Assembly (NCBI GenBank): GCA_021234155.1
Contig: JAJEKV010000006.1
Coordinates: forward strand, 28,750,271 to 28,814,270
Source of the DNA: Isoetes taiwanensis
Lineage: Eukaryota; Streptophyta; Lycopodiopsida; Isoetales; Isoetaceae
DNA length: 64,000 nt
Direction of reading: 5' to 3'
Numbering within the stretch: the first letter of the stretch is position 1; each line of letters opens with the position of its first letter. Made by a program: the position numbers and the translations under genes. Of this stretch, positions 25,014 to 33,708 are shown piece by piece. The notes under the pieces were generated by a model that made no database searches, was not told where the DNA came from, and worked only from the letters and a program-made list of their open reading frames with translations.

Positions 25014-25299
25014 CTCATAAGTCTTTGCATTGATCCACGAGCAGGCGGTTGTGTGTTCTATGCCCCTACTGGAAACACTGGAAGCATAACTTTTTTTCTA
25101 TACATTCACGCCGCTTTTCTTTTCGGGATGGAGTTGAGGAACTGCTTTGACTGTCTTTGAATAATTGAGCCTCCCCTTGTCCTTTATCTTTGAAGCTGAC
25201 CTTTTTTTCTCCGGGTTGTTTCCATTGATTTTTTATGTATGGTGTCTTTGCGGTGACGGTTGTTTTGCTCTTGGGCTCTGACCTCCATATGCTTTTCCT

Positions 25300-26261
25300 T
25301 TGTCATACCACTACTTGGGTTCGCTTTTCTGAGGCCCTGTCCCTTGTAGGCTCAGTGCCTTCACTTCCGCCTCCGATACTGAGCGTGGGTTGAGGGCTCG
25401 GACTATCTTCCGTAGGTCCTCATTCAACCCCTCCACATAGCCTTCTACTGCTCTTCTCTCGCTGAGTTTTGGCACATATAGCCTCAACCTCATGAACTCT
25501 TGGGTATATTTCTCAGACGTTTGTTTTTTGTTGCAATCTGTGGGCGCTTGCATCCGGTGGCACTTGTGTTCTCTTGGAACATAGTGCTTTTTGAAGGCCC
25601 TTGCGAACTTTGTGAACCTGCACTTGTCTCTGCTCATCCCATGGGCTTTAGCATAACCCCTCCACCAAATACGGGCTGCCCCTTTCAAGTTAGCGGTCCA
25701 CCCTGCCCTTATCTTTATCTTTCATGCCGTAAGCATTTCGTACTCACTCATCTCGTCTAGCCATGCCTCGGCTTCCATCCCTCGACTGCTACGGGAAAAA
25801 CTGTTCCGGCTGCGTGCTTTCAAACATTACTTAAGGCCGAATCGACCTTCTTACGGTAGTCGGATTGGCCTTGCCGCCCCTCCGTTATTCTTTCTTCCTT
25901 AGGGCCGTTCTTAATGTTTCCTCCTCGGACTTCGAGCTTGAATCAGGCCGTCGGAAGAGCTGGAACTAGAAGATGCGGGTCGGTTCCTTTTCTCCTTTCC
26001 TTTGTCTTTGAGAGCGGGCCTTCGGGACCCGTACACATTCCGGGTCCCGCTTTGTTCTTCGCACCTGCAAAGATGGCTTTGATTTCTGCAGATCGACCTC
26101 ATCTGCGAGATTTCTTCTTCTGGTGTCGGTGCGTAATACTCTTCGAATAGTTCCCGAGGCTGGAATTGTCTGAGAGGTGTCTGGTCGCCTTGGACTTGGA
26201 ACTCAAGGTCGACATTCCTGGCTGCTCTGACTGCACATATTACATTGGCACCATTTATCAT
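25300..26261 (-). pseudogene. Element A gag (capsid/nucleocapsid)
   Basis: The upstream part (25911-26261) starts MINGANVICAVRAARNVDLE and contains a serine run. The capsid part (25311-25780) contains AEAWLDEM, GAARIWWRGYAKAHG, FARAFKKHYVP, TSEKYTQEFMRL and FVEGL-like YVEGLNEDLRKIV, the core of retrotransposon gag proteins. A break around 25780-25910 separates the halves. No CCHC knuckle is seen. Its position just upstream of protease is normal; what precedes it (histone-fold ORFs instead of a short leader) is not. Confidence 0.8.
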
Positions 26262-26559
26262 GAGTTCCTTTTGTTGGTTGCATTAGGTGTTTAAATGATA
26301 TGATTGTTAAGACAACGATATCCAAAAAGACATTTTGAAATGCAATTCAAAAAGGGTCTTATATTAATATATATATAGCCGATATATCTTATACAGTAGT
26401 CATGATTTCCATTACATTGATTTACTGATAGTCTGGGTGATCCTCAAGGAACTTCTTTACTTGGGTTGTACCCCTTGTACTTCCCAAGTTCCCGAGTATA
26501 TCCCTTTGCTGATCCCCCCCTCGGATGGCGGATGCTAGCTCTTCCACCGTCTATGGGAG

Positions 26560-26870
26560 GTATGAGTCTTTGCCATTCTCGCTAACCTCCCTTGTCGAAG
26601 GTGTGGTACTGCAAAGTCGAAAATGCCCAAGGCTGTTTTCCGCTTCACCAAAATAACATGGTCGACTTTTTCTGATAGGCGTGCGTGCATGCCAAATCCC
26701 GAAAGTGCTACTAGCATCTGCCGCGACTTCCTCGTGTAATGGAGCGCTTGTGAAATATTATTATTCTACCGTCGTTAGGAGCGGAAGATAATATTTGAGT
26801 CTTTGCTCGGTACTCCTCCACGTGCTCTGAGGTACCCTGTGCCTTGATGCATCTTGGTCGACGGAATTTG
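26560..26870 (-). pseudogene. Second, weak H3-like stretch (H3b) of element A
   Basis: The minus strand reads HQGTGYLRARGG..SKDSNIIFRS, then after frame changes LHEEVAADA, LVALSGFGMHARL and VILVKRKTALGI. Spacing and key positions follow H3: G-T-x-x-L-R of the alpha-N helix, then L-x-E-x-A-x-x-A, L-V-x-L and H-A-[KR] of alpha-2 and loop 2. It lies directly after the H4-like stretch and before gag. At least two frameshifts and a stop are present. Alone this would be weak; it gains support because a similar remnant (N-x-C-I-H) occupies the same place in element B. Confidence 0.35.
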
Positions 26871-27030
26871 AACTAATTCCTTATAATCCTGGAAGAGCGT
26901 TCGTACACTTGTCAGGTTTGTGGCTCTCCCTTGGAATTTTGCTACCTGTTCTTGCGAGGAAGAAGACTCCCCTTGAAGTACTCTTGTTGTCTTCCCCCTT
27001 ATTCCCATCTGCTCCTGAAGTGCTATAAAC

Positions 27031-27362
27031 TCCTCCTCGGTAGGGAGTTCTTCCGTCATCATCATACCTCACGATAGCCAGAAGCTTCAATGTCCGACAT
27101 GGTGTGTCTGTGTAAGTAGTCGCCTCTCGTATTTGCACCGAAAATTCTTCAGTTTCTTGGTCAATGAAGTCTTCTAAATCCTATTTGTCGTAGAGAAGGT
27201 GAAGGAGTTCGTCGACGCGGTAGCCCTCGTCCCCTGCATTCGGGAGGTTTTGATGTCATTTAGCAGCAAGTATTCACGTCCGCCGACTATGATTGGTGCT
27301 AAGCTTGTTATTCCGGCCCGATTGGTTGTGCAATCCTCGGGGGTGGTCTGTCGCAACTTCAA
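27031..27362 (-). pseudogene. H4-like histone-fold stretch of element A
   Basis: On the minus strand the first frame reads CTTNRAGITS, matching the N-x-x-G-I-T start of the H4 fold. After a +1 shift near 27240 the second frame gives GYRVDELLHLLYDK, a TAG, then VQIREATTYTDTP, LKLLAIVRYDDDGRTPYRGG. Canonical H4 has IRDAVTYT at the end of alpha-2, then a D-V-V-Y alpha-3 and a GRTLYGFGG tail. The tail and the end of alpha-2 align with only a 2-residue gap; alpha-2 has about 13 extra residues. The stretch overlaps the stop of the H2B/H2A-like ORF, so one fused or overlapping gene is possible. One frameshift and one stop break it. Confidence 0.6.
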
Positions 27363-27937
27363 GCGGGTGATGTCTTGTTAAAACGGCGGCGTTCCTCCTC
27401 TGGGTCCACCTCCATGTCATCCTCGGTTTCCTGCTCGGAGTCTTCACTCTCTCCGGATGCTTCTGCTATGGTCTCTTCATACTCCAGTAGTAGCTGTTCG
27501 TCTGCTGCTGCGTCCAAGGGTGTGACCTCCAGTGGCTGAATTGATGGTTCGCCTATTATGGTTTCGGCTCTATATACTAGATATAGCGCTAAGGCTGTGT
27601 TGTAGGAGAAGAAAACTTTCCCATTGCTGGTTAGGGTCATGTAGGCTGGTAAGCGGTTGGTTCTGTTTCGCAATACTTTGGCAATATTGGGTACATGACT
27701 GAGGGCTGTTTGCATTGCGGTCCTTGGTACAAAGTACCCTATGCATGGCGGTATCTTCTGTAAGCTAGGGACAACTTTGTCTTGGAATTCTTGCAGGACT
27801 TGCTGGTAAAAAGGATTGGAGTTCAGGGTTGCTGAAAGGTCAAATTCTTTTTGAAATACCTGGAATACTATATTGACATCTACTTCAGCAATGTGGGGGG
27901 AGGCGCTATACCAACTGATGAAAGATTCTGTAGCCAT
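27359..27937 (-). CDS. H2B/H2A-like histone-fold ORF of element A
   Basis: This is an open 192-codon frame starting MATESFISWY. Residues 19-60 read VDVNIVFQVFQKEFD then NPFYQQVLQEFQDKVV, fitting H2B alpha-1 and alpha-2 (I-F-K-V-L-K and M-N-S-F-x-N-D-I-F). Residues 71-90 read PRTAMQTALSHVPNIAK, like the H2B alpha-3 end (R-E-I-Q-T-A-V then L-P-G-E-L-A-K). Residues 84-151 can be read as H2A: IAKVLR for alpha-1, SYNTALALYLVYRAETIIGE for alpha-2 (family V-Y-L-A-A-V-L-E-Y-L) and a V-T-P-x-D alpha-3. Residues 153-184 are strongly acidic. It follows hairpin 28241-28309 and precedes the H4-like stretch. The assignment is by eye, and the H2A half is the less certain. Confidence 0.5.
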   Translation of the reverse strand: MATESFISWYSASPHIAEVDVNIVFQVFQKEFDLSATLNSNPFYQQVLQEFQDKVVPSLQKIPPCIGYFVPRTAMQTALSHVPNIAKVLRNRTNRLPAYMTLTSNGKVFFSYNTALALYLVYRAETIIGEPSIQPLEVTPLDAAADEQLLLEYEETIAEASGESEDSEQETEDDMEVDPEEERRRFNKTSPA

Positions 27938-28240
27938 GACGAGAATTGTGTTGCCGATATCAAACGGAATTGGGAGCGCCTGAGTAAGCTGGAAGATCGC
28001 CTCAATCGCAGGAGCAATGCTGTGGTTGAGGTTTTGGGGTTATGCGGGTATATATAGGGAATTTGTGCCCTAAAATTTTTAGGGTTTCTAAAACACTTGA
28101 CATTTGGGATGAAGGCTAATGTTTCTTGGTTAATTTGAAGCTAGAAATGGCTTGTCTACAGTCTTAGGGTTCTAATGCAACAAATTTTGGCCGATTTGGG
28201 TATGTCTAGCTCAAGTTATGAACTGGGGAAGGTTGGGCGT

Positions 28241-28309
28241 CTCTAAGAGTGCGCGAGGGGGGTGTTAGGTTGGGACCTAAGTATGCTCTGGCGCACTCTT
28301 GGAGTCGTT
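28241..28309 (-). repeat. Nested hairpin repeat of element A, copy 1
   Basis: The outer stem AAGAGTGCGC (28245-28254) pairs with GCGCACTCTT (28291-28300); the inner stem GTTAGGT pairs with ACCTAA. It lies between the H3-like ORF and the H2B/H2A-like ORF, in non-coding DNA, about 300 bp upstream of the latter on the minus strand. Confidence 0.85.
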
Positions 28310-28451
28310 GGTCAAATTACTCCAATTGCTCCAAAACTAATACTGTACCTAATGAATGCACATTTTTAAACGACTATATATCTTTATTATTCAAAATTTT
28401 TCATACATCACATATAACCCCAAGTAGTTACAAAAGGTAATTTTGCTTCTA

Positions 28452-29666
28452 TTAGTCTCTCCTCTTGATGTATTTAGCCGGTTTCATATCCTTTGGTTGA
28501 AGGGTGACTCTTTTGCATGGAGAGTGCATGCCAATGAATCTCGAAATCTTTGCACGACCTCCATCTCTGCTGCTTCTTGTAAAAGCGAGTAACATGTCGT
28601 TGGTTACTCGCTTGTTGGGGTCGAACTCCCACAAGATTTCTCGGACGAACCTCTGGAATGCTGCTCTCGGGATCAGAAATCCGTAGCTCCTTTGGAAGTG
28701 TTTGATTTCTCGCAGGGCTCTCGCAAAAGGTGAGTCTTGAGATCTCTTCATAGGCTTCTTTGGGGGTTCTGCACTGGTGGAGGTATCGGTGAAACGCCTC
28801 TCGTGTTGGCCGGCCTCCTTCGATGTACCTTACTCTATGCTTTGGTAGTAGCGGCAAGATTCGTCGTGCATCTTCTTGTATATCGTGTAGTCTGCTAGCT
28901 CCTTCTTGTATCTCCTTTCGGGCCCTAGAGTGTAAGAGTCCCTGGCCGTCTTCTTTGCCTTCCCTGCGTTTGCTTTCTCGTCACCTAGCTTCTTTGCCTG
29001 TTGCCATTCTGAAAACGGTGGGGGCAATGGCGGCGGTAGGTCAACCTGCGTCTCGGCCTGGTCCTGAGCTGGGGTTGGTTCTTCTTCCGGCGTTTCATCT
29101 GTGTCCGGAGGAGGGTTAGGCTTCTGTTGTGAGGATTCTCCCGTTCCGAGAAGGGTTGCCTCCAAGAATTCTGCTATACCATCAGTGTCTTCGGTCGCGA
29201 GGCTGGGGTTGTTAAGCCGGTTGGTTCGTTTATGGTTTACGGCCGTAGAGGTTCTCCTCTTCTTAGGTGGGGGTTCTTCAGTCATTACCCTTTTTCCTTT
29301 GGGGTCGGGATCCTCTCTATTCTTGGTTCTTTGCTCTCGCCATTGGCCGTCTTCTGCTTCTGCAACCTCCTCATCTGCTTTTCTTCTCGCTTTCTCCTCC
29401 TTTCTCTTGACTCTTTCTTCTCTTCTCTTTGCCTTTTCTTCTTTCTTCCTGGCCTTTTCTTCTTTCCTGCGCCTCTTTTCCAAATTCCTGTAATATCTAG
29501 GCTGCCTCTCCATGTCGATGACCCGGTTTGTCGTCGGCATCTTTGAGCTTACGTTTGTGACGACGCAGCACTTGGGCGCTGGGCCTATCGTCCTTCTTTG
29601 GCTTGCGGGCAGTTTGTTTGGTCCTAGCCATTGTATGACATCGTCTGATTTGGAGCAGGGCGCCAA
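28452..29666 (-). pseudogene. H3-fold fusion ORF (H3a) of element A
   Basis: One minus-strand frame, broken by a single TAA at 28830-28832. The N-terminal 250 residues have a long charged K/R/E helix (repeated RRKEEKARKKEEK type), a KGKRVMTEEPPPKKRR stretch, a Pro-rich linker and a segment ending YKKMHDESCRYYQS. The last 90 residues (28455-28724) are a diverged histone H3 fold: ALREIKHFQRSYGFLIPRA (alpha-N into alpha-1), FQRFVREILWEF (alpha-1) and KRVTLQPKDM (loop 2 and alpha-3). Alpha-2 is poorly conserved. The FLIPRAAF wording resembles plant CENH3 more than canonical H3. There is no canonical K4/K9/K27 tail. It is homologous in layout to the ORF at 53662-54644. Confidence 0.8.
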
Positions 29667-29853
29667 AAGATCGGCTAATGAGAAAGAGCTCGTGGAAGCA
29701 CGGGAGAAACCTAAAAAAATGAGCCTATGTCCCGTAATTTATAGGGTTTAATTTTTAGGGTTTGGTCGAATTAGTCGTCTGGTTGGTTTGCTGGCGAAAG
29801 CCTCCTCATCTTGGGCAAAATTGGGGTCTTGTTTGGTCCTGCTTCTTCGAATG

Positions 29854-29926
29854 GCTCTAAGAGTGCGCGAGGAGGGGGTTAGGTCGGGACCTAACTATGC
29901 TCTGGCGCACTCTTGGAGTCGTTGGC
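29854..29926 (-). repeat. Nested hairpin repeat of element A, copy 2
   Basis: The outer stem AAGAGTGCGC (29859-29868) pairs with GCGCACTCTT (29905-29914); the inner GTTAGGTC pairs with GACCTAAC. It lies about 190 bp upstream of the start of the H3a ORF. Confidence 0.85.
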
Positions 29927-30055
29927 CTTCTCTGCTCCAACACATCCAATTTACATGTTGTTACCCACTAATTTAAGTATTTTAAGCAAGATCCTATTAT
30001 TACCTTTACTCTTTGAGTAATTTATAATCAATTTTCGAGGTCACTTTTAGGGATG

Positions 30056-30126
30056 ACTCTAAGAGTGCGCGAGGAGGGGGTTAGGTCGGGACCTAACTAT
30101 ACTCTGGCGCACTCTTGGAGTCATTG
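30056..30126 (-). repeat. Nested hairpin repeat of element A, copy 3
   Basis: The outer stems are at 30061-30070 and 30107-30116, with the same inner GTTAGGTC/GACCTAAC pairing. It is nearly identical to copy 2, while the sequence between copies is unrelated. Conservation is therefore confined to the hairpin. Confidence 0.85.
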
Positions 30127-30270
30127 TTCCAAAAGTGACTTGTATTTAATGTTTTTCGATGTTTTAACATATAATTCTAGCTATTTCGAGCTTTTTGCTT
30201 AGGATTTCATCTTTTATTTTACCATTTGGGGTTCTTAAGGCCAAGTTCTAGGGTTCCTATGGGGTGACTA

Positions 30271-30340
30271 CTCTATGAGTGTGCGAGAGGGCCATTAGGT
30301 CTGAACCTAACATGCTCCTGGCGTACTCTTGGAGTCATTG
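30271..30340 (-). repeat. Nested hairpin repeat of element A, copy 4
   Basis: A diverged copy: ATGAGTGTGC pairs with GCGTACTCTT with mismatches, and TTAGGT pairs with ACCTAA inside. It is the copy nearest the PBS. Confidence 0.75.
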
Positions 30341-30583
30341 GCCAAAAGTGCTTGAAATTTAGTAGGATCTTTTTCAGCGCTTTTTCGACTGTTTATTCTA
30401 TCTTACCTATGTTCTCTATTTATCCTAATCTTAGATAATTACTAACTCTACCCCGGGAGAAAAAAAAAAATTTCCGCTACCCGAGGTTTGTGCTTGGGCT
30501 TTTACCTCCAAGACTGAATGTCTAGATGAGTTAGTTCCTATAGGATTTCGGTCAGTGCTCGATCCTGGTCTGCCAAGATCAGA

Positions 30584-30595
30584 GCTCTGATACCA
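30584..30595 (-). promoter_or_regulatory. Primer-binding site of element A (tRNA-iMet)
   Basis: The minus strand reads TGGTATCAGAGC one base after the LTR end. This is the standard plant initiator-Met tRNA primer site and fixes the LTR boundary at 30597. Confidence 0.95.
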
Positions 30596-30596
30596 T

Positions 30597-32165
30597 TGTG
30601 ACGGCCCCTGCTCATATACGATGCCCCGATCGTATACAAACTGGAGATCATCCCTCAAACCAGCATCTGCCCGCTGATGTGAGGCCGTCCACCTAACATC
30701 GGGCTCTCGATGGTGGCCAAGAACCCGACGGGGAAGAATGGACGTGTCATTCATCCTGTCTCCCTCGGGATCGACCTAGCATCGGAAGCGTAAACAAAAC
30801 ATGAGCACATGACATCAAGCAATAATAACATACCCACCTCGAAGGGTGGTCCACCATATCACAGTAGCTGCATCACACATCAGTACATCGACATGACATA
30901 GGGAAGATCCTACCCAGGCTCAGACTCATGGGGATCGACTGACAGTTTGGGGTCTCCAGATAGCAATGCAGACAGAATTCATGGCAAATGGATTTGGCTG
31001 GCATCGGAACATGGCCGTTGGGTAGTCCACTCCATCCGCCCCTCCTGTGCATACTTTGCGGATAGGTGAAAAGTATTGGAGCCTCGGCAAGTAGCTTTTG
31101 CGGGTGAATAGCGAAGGGCTACTACTCTTGGGTTGCATCTCCCTAGTCCCGATGAGGCAGGAGGAGATCACTCTCCTCGGAAGGTTCATGCTAATCGCAG
31201 GCGAGCTAGAGAGCCACTTTCATTATCACGACTTGAACTCCTTTGGAAGATGACGCATCACCCCGCAGTGTCGAGCCCATACGCCCTCGCGCGAGTGCGG
31301 TGGTATTAGGCCTAGCTCACAACGCGTTCCCGACGCCGTTTACGCGGCCGGATCAACTGTGATTAGACAAGCCCTCCCCTTGTCGGCCCGGTCTAGCTCA
31401 GCCACCCACGGCCGAGGCGGGCTCTTATGCCTGAGCCGCACTAATTGGGAATTAATGGGCTAAAACTATGATCATACAACTACTTGGGCTCACGGGTCTC
31501 TACCCCCTTCCAGTACACAAGAGTGGTAGCATAGAATGTCACAATATCATCAAAGTAACTGAAAACAATAGAATACATCTATTCTAATATACCTAATCAT
31601 ACATGGTTAGGTTCCTTTGTTAGTATCTATCATTCTTAGGCAGTAGGAAATTAGCCTATAGCTAAGAATGAACACTAATCCTATGGAATGAGGGCTGAAA
31701 ACTCGGATCTAACTATCGGATCAACCACTAACCGGCTTCTTGGCTGGCTCCCGCTCCTCTGAAGGCGTCCATGCTGCTGAATCTCGAGATTGCTGGCTTG
31801 GATCGAGCTGCTACTACGGAATGTCGGTTCCTCTGCTATTGTTCACGCGAGGAAACGTCCACTGCTGCTCCAATCCGACTTATGGGGGCTGGTGACTGAA
31901 AGGGTTTCCCTTTTAGGGTTTATGCCCTTTTATCCCCACGACTTTAGGGCTGGGCCCTGATTGGTCAATGGGCTATTGCCACATGGCAAAAGGATATTAT
32001 ATTCACATGTGGCCTTAGCATGTGCAATATACTAGGTCACAAGGTTGTACCCTAGGGTACTACCCTTTTATGGTCGATGTGTACATGTCGTCTAAGTCGA
32101 CATGTACTAGTGACGTGTCAGTATAATATACGTATTCATACCGTATATTATCCTGGAACGTCACA
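30597..32165 (-). repeat. Element A 5' LTR
   Basis: 1569 bp, starting TGTGACGTTCC (32165 inward) and ending GGCCGTCACA (30597). The 5' end folds: GTGACG and AATATACG pair with CGTATATT and CGTCAC within about 60 bp. A second inverted repeat, TACATGTCG/CGACATGTA, follows. Its body is related to the LTR of family B and nearly matches 43240-44561. Confidence 0.95.
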
Positions 32166-32170
32166 TAACA
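32166..32170. other. Target-site duplication of element A (5' side)
   Basis: TAACA here is the reverse complement of TGTTA at 44562-44566, which abuts the end of the displaced 3' LTR. The opposite orientation is what an inversion between them predicts. Confidence 0.85.
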
Positions 32171-32430
32171 TTTTTGATGCCCCCATAATGTTGAGCTACA
32201 TAAACAAGAAGTCACCTTGGAAAACCGTATTAAAGTCATAGAGGAAAGAGAGGCTAGAGAAATGGCCTTAAGAGGAAAGATAAAACATTATAACCAGATG
32301 AACCAGGGCAGCTCAGCCTATTTAGAGTAGCCAAGAATAGAATGGTGAACAACTCAATTACGTCTATCACTACCAATGAAGGTAACTCGTTTCAAGGAGG
32401 ACGAACTCTATGCTTCCATTAAAAATAATT
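32171..32430 (+). pseudogene. LINE fragment between endonuclease and RT
   Basis: The plus strand reads INKKSPWKT, then in a shifted frame EEREAREMALRGKIKHYNQM and NQGSSAYLE, the linker that joins endonuclease and RT in plant L1-like LINEs. The frame opens right at the element A boundary, and the preceding LINE residues are on the minus strand at 44567-45290. It stops at the composite repeat at 32431. Confidence 0.55.
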
Positions 32431-33460
32431 CTAGAATGGGGCTCGCATGAAACCAACAAACCGCCCGATAGATAGATAGGCTTCTCATTCATCTCAGCAG
32501 ATTTTCTACAATGGTGGACAGTGGGTAGCCGCACACATGCGAACTACCCACGAAAAACAAAGGGAAAATCCAATTATATCATTTGGACCCCAAAAAATAC
32601 AATGCTAATAGATGAGTGGCTGATGTACCTGCCGAAAGCTTATCACCGGGATTAAAAAACCCCGCCCTTTCGGGTTTTCGAGGAAAAACCCTAGTGATAA
32701 GCCTTCGGCAAGGGGCTTGGACAAACGTAAGGCATAGAAATCGCTCCAAAAAAAAAACCCTCGCATGGAGAAGTCGAAACAGATGCCGCTCGCCAACCTG
32801 TACCTGCACATCACCAACACAACAACGCAAACATACCAGAATAGCATCACTCAGGGGGTGGAAGAAAAACATGATAAACAGAAATTTGCACAATACAATA
32901 AACAAAGAAGGGCGGGAGGGTGGGTTCAAAGAGAATAAGGTACTGCTGAGAGAAGAGGAAGCGCCGATATGCAGAACCGCGCCTAAAATAGCAAAACCCT
33001 AACCAGAGAAGGCATGCGCCGCATGCATGCATGCAAGATCGCCCCATCCTAGAATGTCGATCCGATGTCTCGGATCGATGCGATTCTAGAATGGGGCTCG
33101 CATGAAACCAACAAACCGCCCGAATACCAGAGAACTTCCTTATCAAACTAGAAGCGAGGACGAAGGTCACAGGACGAAGGCTAAAGAAGGGTCGAGGCCG
33201 AGAAAGGACATGCCACAGCATGACAGAAACGCCAAATGGGCCAAACCAAGCAGGAAGAAGCCCCTCCCCTGCTTGGAAACAATTCAAAGAGAATAAGGTA
33301 CTGCTGAGAGAAGAGGAAGCGCCGATGAGACGTTGATGCAGAACCGCGCCTAAAATTGCGAAACCCTAACCAGAGAAGGCATGCGCCGCATGCATGCATG
33401 CAAGACATGCATGCTCGCCCCATCCTAGAATGTCGATCCGATGTCTCGGATCGATGCGAT
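32431..33460. repeat. Composite hairpin repeat, copy 2, inside a LINE
   Basis: Same family as 8727-9597. It starts in the right half of the long hairpin (ATTCTAGAATGGGGC, 32429-32444), contains a complete hairpin (33041-33097) and ends in the left half (GCCCC..TCGGATCGATGCGAT, 33417-33460). A unit of about 165 bp (AATAAGGTACTGCTGAGAG through the hairpin start) is tandemly present at about 32925 and 33284. LINE sequence flanks both sides. Confidence 0.7.
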
Positions 33461-33616
33461 ACAATTGATTTCTTCCTCGGAGGTAATAAATGATGGTCAT
33501 TTAGGCACCCTAGATGATGCAAAAGTCATTTTCGTTCTTAAAAAAATGGAGAAATAAAAAACCCTGGCCCAAATGGTTTGCCTCTAGAATTCTGTAAGGA
33601 GGACTTTATGAATTTC

Positions 33617-33617
<1 letters not shown>
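33461..33617 (+). pseudogene. LINE fragment, RT start
   Basis: Plus-strand frames give VIFVLKKMEK and KNPGPNGLPLEFCKEDF, matching the start of LINE reverse transcriptase (a K-[AS]-P-G-P-D-G-x-P-x-E-F motif). It continues the fragment at 32171-32430 after the composite repeat and ends at the trinucleotide tract. Confidence 0.6.

Positions 33618-33708
<91 letters not shown>
33618..33708. repeat. (ATG)n microsatellite, LINE tail
   Basis: About 30 perfect ATG units. On the minus strand it is the (CAT)n 3' tail of the LINE at 33709-35131. Its poly-Ile or poly-Met translations are artefacts. Confidence 0.9.

Larger units (their letters stand above)
20606..32165 (-). mobile_element. Ty3/gypsy chromovirus A with histone-fold accessory ORFs
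   Basis: On the minus strand the order is: 5' LTR (30597-32165), tRNA-iMet PBS, hairpins, H3-like ORF, hairpin, H2B/H2A-like ORF, H4-like and second H3-like stretches, gag, protease, RT, RNase H, integrase, chromodomain, polypurine tract and the first 240 bp of the 3' LTR. The rest of the 3' LTR (43240-44561) was displaced by an inversion. Full length would be about 12.9 kb, long for a chromovirus because about 4.3 kb lies between PBS and gag. A 5-bp duplication, TGTTA, borders both outer ends once the inversion is reversed. Scattered stops and frameshifts show it is no longer autonomous. Confidence 0.9.

Noticed and set aside
28455-28724. A host CENH3 gene
   Set aside because: It has the fused retroelement N-terminus, lies between LTR/PBS and gag, lacks the long CENH3 loop 1 and has a premature stop.
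28823-29751. Plus-strand ORFs opposite the H3a ORF
   Set aside because: They are antisense shadows of the charged minus-strand reading frame (Leu/Phe/Ser-rich mirror of Lys/Glu repeats).
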